Source: Roseovarius sp. S88 (GTDB taxonomy: Bacteria > Pseudomonadota > Alphaproteobacteria > Rhodobacterales > Rhodobacteraceae). Taken from it: a DNA stretch of 64,000 bases. Position numbers and translations under genes: made by a program. Below the pieces are notes generated by a model. The model had not been told where the DNA came from, did not search any database, and was given only the letters and a program-made list of their open reading frames with translations. The stretch's first letter is position 1. Each line of letters opens with the position of its first letter. The DNA lies in the NCBI RefSeq assembly GCF_037023735.1, contig NZ_CP146069.1, positions 2,583,501 to 2,647,500 of the forward strand. Reading direction: 5' to 3'. Shown here piece after piece: positions 16,639 to 26,037 of this stretch.

Positions 16639-17724
16639 ATGACCACCATCAAAGCTGCCGTGTGCCATACGTTTGGCGAACCTCTGGTCGTAGAAGATGT
16701 GGAGCTGCGCGCGCCCGAAGCAGGCGAGATCGAAGTGACGCTGGATGCAGTTGCCATCTGTCATTCCGATATCTCCTATGCCGAAGGCGCCTGGGGCGGG
16801 TCCCTGCCTGCCGTGTATGGCCACGAAGCCGCCGGACGCGTCACGGGTGTTGGTCAAGGTGTGAGCGGTCTTACTGAAGGCGATCCTGTCGTGGTCACGC
16901 TCATCCGAGCCTGTGGGCAATGTCCCAGCTGCGGCGCGGGGCAGCCCACGATTTGCGAGACCCCCTATGACGGCGATCACGGCCCACTGAAGACGAAAGA
17001 CGGAGGCAAACTCCATCAGGCCATGGCCTGCGGCGCCTTTGCAGAATGCGTCGTCGTGCACCACAGCCAGGTCGTGAAGCTGCCAGAAGGCATAGCCATG
17101 GATGCCGCCAGCCTGCTGGCTTGTGGCGTGGTTACTGGCGTTGGTGCGGTGGTGAATGCCGCCAAGCTGCGTGCGGGACAAGACGTGGTGGTCATCGGCG
17201 CAGGTGGTGTCGGCCTAAACGCTATTCAGGGCGCGCGCATCGCAGGGGCCCGGCGCATCGTGGCCGTGGATATGTCCGAAGACAAACTGGATGACGCGCG
17301 CAGCTTTGGGGCCACGGATGGTGTGCTGGCCACCGGCGATTCCCCCTGGCGCGAAGCCAAACAATTGATGGGCCGCGGGGCCGATGCCGTGCTTGTCACC
17401 GTCGGCGTACCGCGCGCCTATGACGAAGCGCCTCGCTATATGGCCTATGGCGGACAGGTGATCATGGTGGGCATGCCGCCCACTGGGGCCACCTCGACTT
17501 ATGAGCCAGCCAATTTCGCGGCTGTGGGGCAGTCTTTGGTGGGCTCCAAGATGGGCGATGTTGTGATCAAGCGCGATATCCCCTGGATGGTGGATATGTA
17601 TGAACAGGGCCGCCTCAAGCTTGATGAGCTGATTTCGAACCGCTGGTCACTGGATCAGATCAACGAGGCCATTGCCGATACCAAATCCGGCACCGCGCGG
17701 CGCAACGTGATCATGCTGCGCTAA
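16639..17724 (+). CDS. zinc-dependent alcohol dehydrogenase
   Basis: 361 residues of zinc-containing MDR enzymes. Catalytic-zinc ligands are in AICHSDIS (Cys) and YGHEAAG (His/Glu). The structural-zinc lobe has CGQCPSCGAGQPTIC. The NAD loop is IGAGGVGLNAIQGA near 195, followed by an acidic VDMSEDK, suggesting NAD. I start at MTTIKAAV, preceded by GGGAGGG, and not at the ATG at 16612. The enolase-family gene downstream suggests joint sugar-acid or polyol catabolism; this is inference. Confidence 0.85.
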   Translation: MTTIKAAVCHTFGEPLVVEDVELRAPEAGEIEVTLDAVAICHSDISYAEGAWGGSLPAVYGHEAAGRVTGVGQGVSGLTEGDPVVVTLIRACGQCPSCGAGQPTICETPYDGDHGPLKTKDGGKLHQAMACGAFAECVVVHHSQVVKLPEGIAMDAASLLACGVVTGVGAVVNAAKLRAGQDVVVIGAGGVGLNAIQGARIAGARRIVAVDMSEDKLDDARSFGATDGVLATGDSPWREAKQLMGRGADAVLVTVGVPRAYDEAPRYMAYGGQVIMVGMPPTGATSTYEPANFAAVGQSLVGSKMGDVVIKRDIPWMVDMYEQGRLKLDELISNRWSLDQINEAIADTKSGTARRNVIMLR

Positions 17725-17742
17725 GGCCACACCCGGGGAACC

Positions 17743-17783
17743 GTTTTCTTGCAAGAAAACGCCTCGGAAAATTGCAATTTTCC
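17743..17783. repeat. tandem perfect palindromes, site 1
   Basis: Two perfect 18-nt palindromes, GTTTTCTTGCAAGAAAAC (17743-17760) and GGAAAATTGCAATTTTCC (17766-17783), 5 nt apart, between the dehydrogenase and the enolase-family gene. Similar units stand at three other sites in the window. Confidence 0.75.
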
Positions 17784-17804
17784 GCGCCCTTCAGGAGACG
17801 GATC

Positions 17805-19037
17805 ATGGAACTCAAAGACCTCGATATCATCATCACCGCCCCGCCGCCTCCGGGTTGGGGAGGGCGCTATTGGATCCTTGTGAAGCTGACCACAGACAAC
17901 GGGGTCACTGGTTGGGGTGAATGTTACGCCAGCAGCGTTGGCCCCGAGGCCATGCGCGGCGTGATCGAGGATGTGTTCGAGCGACACATGGCGGGCGAAA
18001 ACCCCGAAAACATCGAACTGATGTTCCGCCGCGCCTATTCCTCGGGCTTTACGCAACGCCCTGACCTGACCGTCATGGGCGCGTTTTCGGGGCTGGAGAT
18101 CGCCTGTTGGGACATCCTCGGCAAGGCGCGTGAGCGACCTGTTTGGGCGCTTTTGGGCGGGCGGATGAATGAGCGTCTGCGCGCCTATACGTACCTCTAT
18201 CCCCTGCCCCATCACGACGTCACTGACTTCTGGACCTCGCCCGAAATGGCAGCGGAGGCCGCGCTAGAATGTGTGGCGCGCGGTTACACGGCAGTGAAAT
18301 TTGACCCAGCTGGTCCCTACACCATACGCGGCGGCCACATGCCAGCCATGTCCGATATCTCCATGTCCGCCGCCTTCTGCAAAGCCATCCGCGAGGCTGT
18401 GGGCGATAAGGCTGATCTGCTTTTTGGCACCCATGGGCAATTCACCACCGGAGGTGCCATTCGGCTTGCCAAGGCGCTGGAACCCTATAGCCCCTTGTGG
18501 TTCGAAGAACCCATTCCACCGGACAATGTCGGCGAAATGGCCAAGGTGGCCGCGGCGACGTCTATCCCTGTGGCCACTGGCGAACGCCTGACCACCAAGG
18601 CGGAGTTTGCCCCCGTATTGCGGCAAGGCGCGGCGACAATCCTGCAACCGGCTTTGGGCCGTGCTGGCGGCATCTGGGAGATGAAGAAAGTGGCCGCCAT
18701 GGCCGAGGTCTATAACGCCCAGATGGCCCCGCATCTTTATGCAGGCCCTGTCGAATGGGCCGCCAATGTGCATCTGGCGACCTCCATTCCCAACCTGTTG
18801 ATGTGCGAAACGATTGAGACGCCGTTTCATGACGCGCTGATCAAAGGCAGCATCAAGGTGGAGGATGGGTTTATTGTCCCACCTGAAGCACCGGGCCTTG
18901 GCATTGAAGTGGACGAAGCGCTTGCGCGCGCCAATCCCTTTGATGGTGAGGGGTTGCATCTCGAGATGCAGGACGCGCCGTGTGACTACGTGAATGGCAA
19001 CAGTTTTGCAGGTGGCGCGCCGGTGAAAGCCGAGTAG
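17805..19037 (+). CDS. mandelate racemase/muconate lactonizing (enolase superfamily) enzyme
   Basis: 410 residues. The N-terminal capping domain is followed by the barrel. Visible barrel motifs are AVKFDPAGPY (Lys/Asp region), FGTHGQFTTGGA, WFEEPIPPDN (metal Glu), VATGERL (metal Glu) and the C-terminal MAPHLYAGPVEWAAN with the catalytic His. This set fits sugar-acid dehydratases such as galactonate dehydratase. The start at 17805 has CAGGAGACGG upstream. Exact substrate unknown. Confidence 0.85.
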   Translation: MELKDLDIIITAPPPPGWGGRYWILVKLTTDNGVTGWGECYASSVGPEAMRGVIEDVFERHMAGENPENIELMFRRAYSSGFTQRPDLTVMGAFSGLEIACWDILGKARERPVWALLGGRMNERLRAYTYLYPLPHHDVTDFWTSPEMAAEAALECVARGYTAVKFDPAGPYTIRGGHMPAMSDISMSAAFCKAIREAVGDKADLLFGTHGQFTTGGAIRLAKALEPYSPLWFEEPIPPDNVGEMAKVAAATSIPVATGERLTTKAEFAPVLRQGAATILQPALGRAGGIWEMKKVAAMAEVYNAQMAPHLYAGPVEWAANVHLATSIPNLLMCETIETPFHDALIKGSIKVEDGFIVPPEAPGLGIEVDEALARANPFDGEGLHLEMQDAPCDYVNGNSFAGGAPVKAE

Positions 19038-19190
19038 CCGCGCGATGGCCAGACCGCGGGATGGCGAGCTGTCGCTTGTTCTACGCACTTTATGCCGCCA
19101 AATCCGAAAATCTGTTGATGGGCACGCTTACGTCAACAAATCGCCAGCCCGTTGCGGCGGTCTGGCGATCGCGCGGCGGCGCTTCGCGCC
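19035..19190. repeat. dispersed foldback repeat, copy B
   Basis: The left arm at 19038-19057 pairs with 19157-19176 at 19 of 20 positions. A second hairpin, GGCGC-TTC-GCGCC, follows at 19178-19190, as in copy A (5711-5872). The element begins at the stop codon of the enolase-family gene and fills the gap to the convergent AEC gene. Stem bases differ from copy A but pairing is kept. Confidence 0.75.
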
Positions 19191-19213
19191 TCTGTTCCGC
19201 GCGGTCGTGTACC

Positions 19214-20143
19214 CTACGGCAATACCCCCAACCACACCCAGGCCGTCAAAATGGTCAGCGCCGTGCCCACAAGCACCGCTGTCGCCGCCACGCGCATGGC
19301 GCGGCCATACATGCTGGCGAAGATATAGGCGTTCACCCCCGGCGCCATCGCCGCCGTCAACACCGCAGACCGCGTAGCCTCGACCGGCAGTGACACCATC
19401 AGCCCCAGGCCCCGTGTGATCAGCGGATGCACGATCAGCGACACAAGACAGATATAGATCACCAACCGCATATCGCCCTCAGGCCGGTAGCTGGCCAGCA
19501 CTCCGCCCAACCCGAAGAGCGCCGCAGGCAAAGCCGCGCGCGACATCAGGTCCAGCCCGTCCTGCATCACCTGCGGTAGGGCAATTCCACTGAGATTGAC
19601 CAAAAGCCCAAGAACGATCCCGACAATCAACGCATTGGAAAACATCGCCTTGAGCACCCGGCCCAAAAGCGCCGGACCTGCCTGCCCCTTGGCACGCACC
19701 ACCTCCATCACGGTGATGCCCACGCCATAGCAAAACGGCGAATGCAGCGCGATGATGGCAAAGTTGGCCTCCAGCGCATCCGGCCCATAGGCCCGCTCTG
19801 TCAGCGGCAGCCCGAGCAGGACAGAGTTGGAAAAGAGACAACAAAACCCAATAACAACAGCATCTTCTATGGGTCTTTTAAACACAACCAAGGCACCAAA
19901 CAGCCCCAAGACAAAGCCACTCAGCGCTCCGGTGTAAAAGCTGAACACCAGCCGAAGATCAAAGCTCGCGCTCAGATCAAGCCCGGCGATGGCCGAGAAG
20001 AGAAGACAGGGGATGGCGAAATTCTGGGTGAATTTCATCAACCCGTTCACGCCCGCATCTGAAAACCAGTTGCGCCAGACCGCCAGATAGCCAAACCCGA
20101 TCACCAAAAAGACCGGCAGGATGACATCCACAAGCGCTTGCAC
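19214..20143 (-). CDS. AEC-family transporter
   Basis: 309 residues with about ten spans, starting MQALVDVILPVFLVIGFGYLA as in auxin-efflux-carrier-type permeases. The mid-protein charged loop contains FKRPIED. These carriers export or import small organic acids across the inner membrane. It lies 4 bp downstream of the MBL hydrolase gene on the same strand and closes the tmk-holB-tatD run. Confidence 0.85.
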   Translation of the reverse strand: MQALVDVILPVFLVIGFGYLAVWRNWFSDAGVNGLMKFTQNFAIPCLLFSAIAGLDLSASFDLRLVFSFYTGALSGFVLGLFGALVVFKRPIEDAVVIGFCCLFSNSVLLGLPLTERAYGPDALEANFAIIALHSPFCYGVGITVMEVVRAKGQAGPALLGRVLKAMFSNALIVGIVLGLLVNLSGIALPQVMQDGLDLMSRAALPAALFGLGGVLASYRPEGDMRLVIYICLVSLIVHPLITRGLGLMVSLPVEATRSAVLTAAMAPGVNAYIFASMYGRAMRVAATAVLVGTALTILTAWVWLGVLP

Positions 20144-20147
20144 CGCG

Positions 20148-20945
20148 CTAGTCCTCGTAGGTGATCACCATGCCGTCATAGGCCGGGGTGATGTGATCGG
20201 GGGTCTCGTCGACAAGCGTCTCATAGTCCATGTCAATATGCATATTGGTCAGGATTGCCCTACGTGGTGAGGCCCGCTCGATCCATTCCAGAGAGTTTTC
20301 CAAATGCGAATGGGTGGGATGCGGCGTGCGGCGCAGCGCGTCGAGAATCCAACAGTCCAACCCTTCGAGCATGCGCCACGCCTCATCCGGGATCGCCGCC
20401 ACATCAGGCAGATAGGCCAGATCCCCCACCCGAAAGCCGAGCGAGTCAATAGACCCGTGATTGACCTCAAAGGGGCGCAGCGTGATCGCCCCGCCCTCAC
20501 CCTCAATCACCACATCACCGTCAATTGTGTGCATGTCGAGGATCGGCGGATAGGGCGAATTCTCGGGCTGCACAAACGCATATCCAAAGCGCGACAGAAG
20601 GGCGTTTTGCGTATCGCCATCGGCCCAGACCGGCAGGCGTCTGCGCATGTTAAAGACCACCATCCGCAGATCATCCAGCCCATGCACGTGATCAGCATGG
20701 CTATGGGTGTAGAGCACCGCATCCAACGTCCCCACCCCGGCATCGAGCAACTGAGACCGCAAGTCCGGTGACGTGTCGATTAACACCCGCGTTGTGCCCT
20801 CCTCACCCTCACGCTCGATAAGAAGCGAACACCGCCTGCGATGATTGCGCGGGTTCTCGGGGTCGCAATCGCCCCAATTGCCGCCAAGTCGCGGCACACC
20901 GCCAGATGAGCCGCAGCCAAGAATGGTAAAACGCATCTGCCCCAT
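20148..20945 (-). CDS. MBL-fold metallohydrolase (PhnP-like)
   Basis: 265 residues. The metal motif is THSHADHVHGLDDL (about 80-93), with a further His in FEVNHGS and TNMHIDMDYETL at the end. The N-terminus GCGSSGGVPR is typical of the PhnP / cyclic phosphodiesterase-like group. The start overlaps the tatD stop (TGATG), so it is coupled to tatD, as in many Rhodobacteraceae. Confidence 0.85.
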   Translation of the reverse strand: MGQMRFTILGCGSSGGVPRLGGNWGDCDPENPRNHRRRCSLLIEREGEEGTTRVLIDTSPDLRSQLLDAGVGTLDAVLYTHSHADHVHGLDDLRMVVFNMRRRLPVWADGDTQNALLSRFGYAFVQPENSPYPPILDMHTIDGDVVIEGEGGAITLRPFEVNHGSIDSLGFRVGDLAYLPDVAAIPDEAWRMLEGLDCWILDALRRTPHPTHSHLENSLEWIERASPRRAILTNMHIDMDYETLVDETPDHITPAYDGMVITYED

Positions 20946-21751
20946 CAGGCCGCCGCCTTGTATTGTGCAACTTTCCAGAAAAGTCGGTCAAAATTGGCCT
21001 GCGTCTGCGCGGCAAAATCGGGCCACTCCAGCCCGAACACCTCTGCCCCGACCTGTGCTGTGTGCACCACATAAGACGGCTCGTTGCGCTTGCCCCGATA
21101 GGGCGGTGGCGCAAGATAGGGCGCGTCGGTTTCTACCAGAATGCGGTCGACGGGAGCCGCCGCAAAGATATCGCGCAACTCCTGGCTTTTGGGAAACGCC
21201 GCGATGCCCGACATCGACAGGTAAAACCCAAGCGCCAGTGCCGCCTTCGCCAACGCAGCGCTCGATGAAAAGCAATGCATCACGCAGGTGTAGGCCCCAT
21301 TGCGGTACTCTTCGCTCAAAATACGCGCCATATCCTCATCCGCATCCCGCGCATGGATGATCAGGGGCAGCCCAGTCTGCCGCGCCGCCTCGATATGGAT
21401 GCGCAGGCTTTGTTGCTGCGCCTCGGCGCTCTCAGACGTGTAGTGGTAATCCAGCCCGGATTCACCAATCCCCACCATCTTGGGATGCTGCGCCAGTGCC
21501 ACAAGCGCCTCGACCGTCGCCATCGGCTCATCCGCCACGCTCATTGGATGCGTGCCTGCCGCATAAAACACCGGATCATACCGCTCCGCCAGCGCACGCA
21601 CCTGAGGTTCCACGCGCAGCTTGGTGCAGATCGTCACCATCCGCGTGACACCTGCCGCAACAGCCCGCGCAACCACATCATCGCGCTCCGCATCGAAGCT
21701 GTCGAAATCGAGGTGACAATGGCTGTCGGTGATCTCAATCAGGTCGCTCAT
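20945..21751 (-). CDS. tatD: TatD-family metal-dependent hydrolase
   Basis: 268 residues. Metal ligands are visible in DSHCHLDF at the N-terminus, IGESGLDYHY, IHARDADEDM, MHCFSSSA, and the late VETDAPYLAPPPYRGKRNEPSYV. TatD proteins are DNases/3'-5' exonucleases. It lies between holB and the MBL hydrolase, an arrangement often seen near tmk-holB. Confidence 0.9.
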   Translation of the reverse strand: MSDLIEITDSHCHLDFDSFDAERDDVVARAVAAGVTRMVTICTKLRVEPQVRALAERYDPVFYAAGTHPMSVADEPMATVEALVALAQHPKMVGIGESGLDYHYTSESAEAQQQSLRIHIEAARQTGLPLIIHARDADEDMARILSEEYRNGAYTCVMHCFSSSAALAKAALALGFYLSMSGIAAFPKSQELRDIFAAAPVDRILVETDAPYLAPPPYRGKRNEPSYVVHTAQVGAEVFGLEWPDFAAQTQANFDRLFWKVAQYKAAA

Positions 21752-21769
21752 CAGGCTCTTTCTGCCGGA

Positions 21770-22894
21770 TCAGAAGGATGCGGCCGTTTTCTGAAGTTTG
21801 AACACCGTATCCAGCACCAACGCGGCAGGGTCAAGATTGACCGCGCGCCCATGTTGCACCCGCGCGCTGATCTCTTGCGCGCAATCAGCCCAGGCGCGGC
21901 CTTGCTGCGGCGTTGCGGACAGGCGGCTCAAGACCTCAGGCTCAGCGGGCAGAACGGGCTGCGGCACCTGCCCGGTGGCCCCGGCACGCGCAAGGCGCGC
22001 CAGGAAAAGATCAAGCAAATAGAAAAGAATATCGCGCTTTTCTTCGGCACCGCGCGCAGCAGATGCGTCGGCCAGTTTCACAGCCCGCGCACGGTCCAGT
22101 CGTGGCAGCGAGGCGAAAAGATTTAGCAATTCAGCATAGATCTTCAATCCATCGAGATTGTGAAGCCGCACCGCCTCGCCCGCTGATCCGCCCGAGAGCT
22201 CCGCCAGCGCCGCGGCATCCGCACCCGCCTCTATCCCAGCCTGCGCCAGCGCCGATTGCATATCCTGCGCCGAGAGCTGCATCAGACGCAGATCGCGACA
22301 GCGCGACCTGATTGTTGGCAAAAGCCGGTCTGGCTGATGGCTGACAAGTAGGAACGTTGTGCGCACCGGTGGCTCTTCGAGCATCTTGAGAAGCGCGTTT
22401 GCGGCCTGCACATTCACCTCATCAGCCACATCAATCAGCACCACACGCCGCCCGCCATCCGTGGCGCTCAGACCAAGAAACCGGTTCAGATCCCGCACAT
22501 TGTCGGCCACGATCTGATCGCGCAGCCGACCGGTTTTTTCATTCACCGCCCGACGAATATGAAACAGCCCCGGATCCGATCCTGCCAGAATGCGCCTTGC
22601 AACGGGATGATCGGAGGGAACATCCAATGTGTCACGCGCAGGCAGCGCATCGCCAAAAAGCCCCCCCGAGTCTGCATCGGGCGTCGCCAGCAAAAACCGT
22701 GCCAATCGCCAGGCCAAAGTCGCCTTGCCGATCCCCCGCGGACCCGACAGCAGCCAGGCGTGGTGTAACCGGCCTGCGTTAAATGCAGTCAAAAAGGTTT
22801 CCTCAGCCACGTCATGGCCAAAAAGCTGCGTCGTCTCACGCGGATGCGGCGCGCCATCAATGCGGTCGGGCTCTGGCAAGGGGTCTTCGCTCAT
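21770..22894 (-). CDS. holB: DNA polymerase III subunit delta'
   Basis: 374 residues. An AAA+ domain with WLLSGPRGIGKATLAWRLA (P-loop form) near 50 and a region matching the arginine-finger/sensor area (LLVSHQPDRLLPTIRSRC). The clamp-loader subunit works with DnaX and HolA. The start overlaps the tmk stop by 4 bp. Length is on the long side for HolB but usual for alphaproteobacteria. Confidence 0.92.
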   Translation of the reverse strand: MSEDPLPEPDRIDGAPHPRETTQLFGHDVAEETFLTAFNAGRLHHAWLLSGPRGIGKATLAWRLARFLLATPDADSGGLFGDALPARDTLDVPSDHPVARRILAGSDPGLFHIRRAVNEKTGRLRDQIVADNVRDLNRFLGLSATDGGRRVVLIDVADEVNVQAANALLKMLEEPPVRTTFLLVSHQPDRLLPTIRSRCRDLRLMQLSAQDMQSALAQAGIEAGADAAALAELSGGSAGEAVRLHNLDGLKIYAELLNLFASLPRLDRARAVKLADASAARGAEEKRDILFYLLDLFLARLARAGATGQVPQPVLPAEPEVLSRLSATPQQGRAWADCAQEISARVQHGRAVNLDPAALVLDTVFKLQKTAASF

Positions 22895-23517
22895 GCCAGC
22901 GTTTTTGTCACAAGCGCCCGTATCTCACCAGCGATATCCTCTATCTGCCGGTTGCCATCAACGACCACGATCCGATCCGCAAATTCTTCAGCCAAATCAA
23001 GAAAACCTTGTCGTATGCGCGCCTGCAACCCTTCCCCGAAGGACTCAAACCGCTCCTCGTCTCCGCCGCGCCCCAAAGCCCGGTCCAGACCGCGTTTCGG
23101 CTCCATATCAATGAGCAACGTCAGATCAGGATTTCGTTTGACCATCAGATCGTGCAAGGCATCCACCTGCTCGCGCTGATGGCCACGTGCGATGCCTTGG
23201 TACATACGTGTGCTGTCAACGTAGCGGTCGCAGATTACAATCGCGCCGCGTTCCAGCGCGGGGTCAATCACCCGCTCAAGATGGTCGCGACGTGCCGCCG
23301 TGAAGAGCAACAGTTCGGTCTCGGGAGACCACCGATCCTGCGCGCCTTCCAGCACCAGTTTGCGAATGTCTTCCGCACCGGGGCTGCCTCCGGGTTCACG
23401 CGTCAGCACAACATCCTGTCCGCCTTCGCGCAAATGCTCAGCCAGAAGCCGGGCTTGCGTCGACTTGCCCGATCCGTCAATGCCTTCAAAGGTGATGAAA
23501 CGACCCTGGCGGCTCAA
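22891..23517 (-). CDS. tmk: thymidylate kinase
   Basis: 208 residues. The P-loop is FEGIDGSGKSTQ (about 9-20), the DRY motif reads CDRYVDSTRMYQG, and the LID area has RGGDEERFES. It phosphorylates dTMP to dTDP. It overlaps dacC upstream by 4 bp and holB downstream by 4 bp, so the three genes are translationally coupled. Confidence 0.95.
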   Translation of the reverse strand: MSRQGRFITFEGIDGSGKSTQARLLAEHLREGGQDVVLTREPGGSPGAEDIRKLVLEGAQDRWSPETELLLFTAARRDHLERVIDPALERGAIVICDRYVDSTRMYQGIARGHQREQVDALHDLMVKRNPDLTLLIDMEPKRGLDRALGRGGDEERFESFGEGLQARIRQGFLDLAEEFADRIVVVDGNRQIEDIAGEIRALVTKTLA

Positions 23518-24680
23518 AGCGCGCCCTCAGGCCCCTGTTGCAGCCGAGCCAACAGAAGCTGCGCAACCGTCTTGAGCCGCACAGTGAACCCGCCACGGGC
23601 CACGTCATCAGTTGCCACCAGCGGCACACGCATCTGAGGAAGGCCCTCTGGCGCGAACAAAAGCTCGGCAACCTGATCCCCCTTGGCGATCGGCGCGCGG
23701 ACGGGACCAGTGTAGACCACTTCGCCGTTGATCTCGTTTCCCCCCAAAACAGGAACAAGCGTGCGGATGTCATCTGCTGTGGTCAATCCGACAGAGCTTT
23801 GCATGCCCATCCACACATTGGCCCGCGCAATTTCAGTTCCGGCCTTGACCACATTGGCCTCAGAAAACTGCCGAAACGCCCAGTTCACAAGGTTTGCGGC
23901 CTCTTCGGCGCGCTTGGCCGCGCTATCAATGCCGGAAATCACGAAAATCACCCGGCGGTCCCCCTGCTTGGCCGACCCGACAAGACCATAACCCGCCGCT
24001 TGGGTATGCCCGGTCTTGAGCCCATCCGCACCGATACCGGCCTTCAACAGCGGGTTCCGGTTTTGCGTGTTTTGCGGTGCACGTCCGTCAAACGCAAACT
24101 CGGTTTCAGCAAACATCGGGTAGTATTCCGGAAAGTCCTCGATGATCCGACGCGCAAGCAGGGCCAGATCCCGCATGCTCATCTTGTGATCGGCATTCGG
24201 CCACCCGTTTGAATTGGTAAAGGTCGAGTTGGTCATACCCATCTTCTGTGCGCGCTGCGTCATGAAACGCGCAAACCCGGCCTCGGTGCCGTCCGGGCTG
24301 AGCGCCTCGGCGATCACCACGCACGCATCATTACCAGACAACACGATGATTCCACGCAACAAATCCTCAACGGTCACCTTGTCGGTCGTATCGAGGAACA
24401 TCGTCGATCCACCATAACTCATCGCCTGTTGCGACACCGATAGCGTCTCAGACATCGAGAGCCGCCCTTCGCGCAGAGCCTCAAACGCCACGTATAGTGT
24501 CATCAGCTTGGACATTGACGCAGGCGGCAAAGGCTCGTCGGCGTTTTTGGCCAGCAAAACGGTGCCCGTGCCCACATCAACAACAAAGGCGGATTTGGCA
24601 CTTGTATCAAAAGCCTGCCCCGGCGAAGCCAGGGCAGCAGATAAGATCAGAACTGCGATCAGTCGAATTAGACCCAGCAT
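23514..24680 (-). CDS. dacC: D-alanyl-D-alanine carboxypeptidase (PBP5/6 type)
   Basis: 388 residues with a signal peptide ending at about SPGQAFD. Penicillin-binding motifs: SMSK (active Ser, about 57), SGN (about 115) and KTG (KTGHTQAAGYG). A C-terminal PBP5-like domain and amphipathic tail follow. It trims pentapeptides in the periplasm, attached to the inner membrane. It sits between the SPOR lipoprotein and tmk. Confidence 0.92.
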   Translation of the reverse strand: MLGLIRLIAVLILSAALASPGQAFDTSAKSAFVVDVGTGTVLLAKNADEPLPPASMSKLMTLYVAFEALREGRLSMSETLSVSQQAMSYGGSTMFLDTTDKVTVEDLLRGIIVLSGNDACVVIAEALSPDGTEAGFARFMTQRAQKMGMTNSTFTNSNGWPNADHKMSMRDLALLARRIIEDFPEYYPMFAETEFAFDGRAPQNTQNRNPLLKAGIGADGLKTGHTQAAGYGLVGSAKQGDRRVIFVISGIDSAAKRAEEAANLVNWAFRQFSEANVVKAGTEIARANVWMGMQSSVGLTTADDIRTLVPVLGGNEINGEVVYTGPVRAPIAKGDQVAELLFAPEGLPQMRVPLVATDDVARGGFTVRLKTVAQLLLARLQQGPEGAL

Positions 24681-24691
24681 GTAAAGCCTGT

Positions 24692-25630
24692 TTAGTTGGT
24701 CACCGGATAGGCATCATCAAAGCCTACACCTTTGATCTTGTTCAAGAGCGTTTTGCGCTCGTCTTTGCTCTGGGCCGGGCCAACGATCACACGCCAAAAC
24801 GGTTTGCCCTGCGAGGTCTGCGACAAGACAGTCGGCACCATACCCGCCTGACGCATCGCAACAGCGGTGTTTTGCGCGTTCTGTTCAACACTGAAAATAC
24901 CGATTTGAATGAATGGCTTATCCAGCGAACTTGATGCGGGTTTCGGTGTCGTCGCAGCGGCGGCGGTCAAGGCCACATTCGTTGGCTCAATATCGGCCAC
25001 TGCGGCAGGTGCAGCCGCTGTTTCCGTTGCGCTGGATTCCGCCGCTTCGATCGCGGCAGCAGCTCCTGCCAGGGGTTCGAGGGTTGAGGTTTCCACCGAC
25101 TCCGGCGCAGCCAGACCCTCTGCACCGACATCCACGGCAGATGCGTCAAGCGCGGCAGCGGGATCAGGTGCCTCTTCACGCCGCAGCGCCGTCACGCTTA
25201 GATTTGCAGGCGACCCGGCCAACATACCCAAGGCGGCCGCGGCGTCAGACGAGACCTGCAAAACCGGACCAGGGTTGTCCCGCTCACGGCGGAACAACGC
25301 ACCAATAACAAATTTTGAATTGGTTTCATTGCGAATGATCACGCGCTCGGGTTCCGTCACATCCGGATGCGCCACCCAAACGCCGCCAAGCGACGGGCGG
25401 CCGTCCCAAAGCCCATCATCGGCCACCTGGAACACATCCGGTGCTTCCACATCCCGCTCAACCAGCTTGATGGAGTTATCCGCAGCCGTCACCGTGTCTG
25501 GATTTGTTGATTCCGGCTTGAAAAGATTGAGTTGCCCTTCTTCGGAACACCCTGCCAGAAATACCAGCGCCGCGCCCGATGTTAACATGGCGCGCATGCG
25601 CGCAGTTTTGCCCGTCGGAGAAAATTTCAT
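24692..25630 (-). CDS. SPOR-domain lipoprotein
   Basis: 312 residues from MKFSPTGK, with GGGA in CAAGGGACTGG upstream; a longer frame starts at 25762. A lipoprotein signal ends with LVFLAGC. The middle is low-complexity Ala/Glu/Pro, and the C-terminal 75 residues (FIQIGIFSVEQNAQ, then FWRVIVGPAQS) form a SPOR domain that binds denuded peptidoglycan at division sites. The dacC neighbour supports a cell-wall role. RlpA activity is not indicated because the double-psi barrel is absent. Confidence 0.88.
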   Translation of the reverse strand: MKFSPTGKTARMRAMLTSGAALVFLAGCSEEGQLNLFKPESTNPDTVTAADNSIKLVERDVEAPDVFQVADDGLWDGRPSLGGVWVAHPDVTEPERVIIRNETNSKFVIGALFRRERDNPGPVLQVSSDAAAALGMLAGSPANLSVTALRREEAPDPAAALDASAVDVGAEGLAAPESVETSTLEPLAGAAAAIEAAESSATETAAAPAAVADIEPTNVALTAAAATTPKPASSSLDKPFIQIGIFSVEQNAQNTAVAMRQAGMVPTVLSQTSQGKPFWRVIVGPAQSKDERKTLLNKIKGVGFDDAYPVTN

Positions 25631-25835
25631 GACCAGTCCCTTGCCTGTTTTCGGCACATTTTTTGGTGCCAGTGCCAGCTTTGCCAGCGTTTTGCTCGTT
25701 TTGCACAGGTGTCCTGCACTTGGATAGAATAACCCTAACACAGCTTTAAGAAAAGTCTGCAAAACAATTTTGGCGAAAATCCTCTGCTGTGATGCCTTTC
25801 AGAATCACAAAAGCCACAGTAACAAGTCCGAACGC

Positions 25836-25925
25836 GGAGGTTTGGCAGAGTGGTCGAATGCACTGGTCTTGAAAACCAGCGGGCGTGAAAGCGTCCCCAG
25901 GGTTCGAATCCCTGAGCCTCCGCCA
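25836..25925 (+). tRNA. tRNA-Ser (TGA)
   Basis: 90 nt with CCA and discriminator G. Acceptor GGAGGTT pairs with AGCCTCC. The anticodon arm is CTGGT-CTTGAAA-ACCAG, anticodon TGA. A long variable arm (GGGCGTGAAAGCGTCC) marks class II serine tRNA. T arm CAGGG-TTCGAAT-CCCTG. Confidence 0.95.
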
Positions 25926-26037
25926 CTATTGAAGCGTAATCGCCGCCAGCAGCTCTAGAGCACAACCGATGTGAGCGGTTTGCAGGCGGCACCGGTCCGA
26001 TCCGGCGCGCAAAAGATCATGGACACACACTACGCGT

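Noticed and set aside
25926..26037. Small RNA between tRNA-Ser and its terminator
   Set aside because: The space could simply be the tRNA trailer; no separate promoter is visible.
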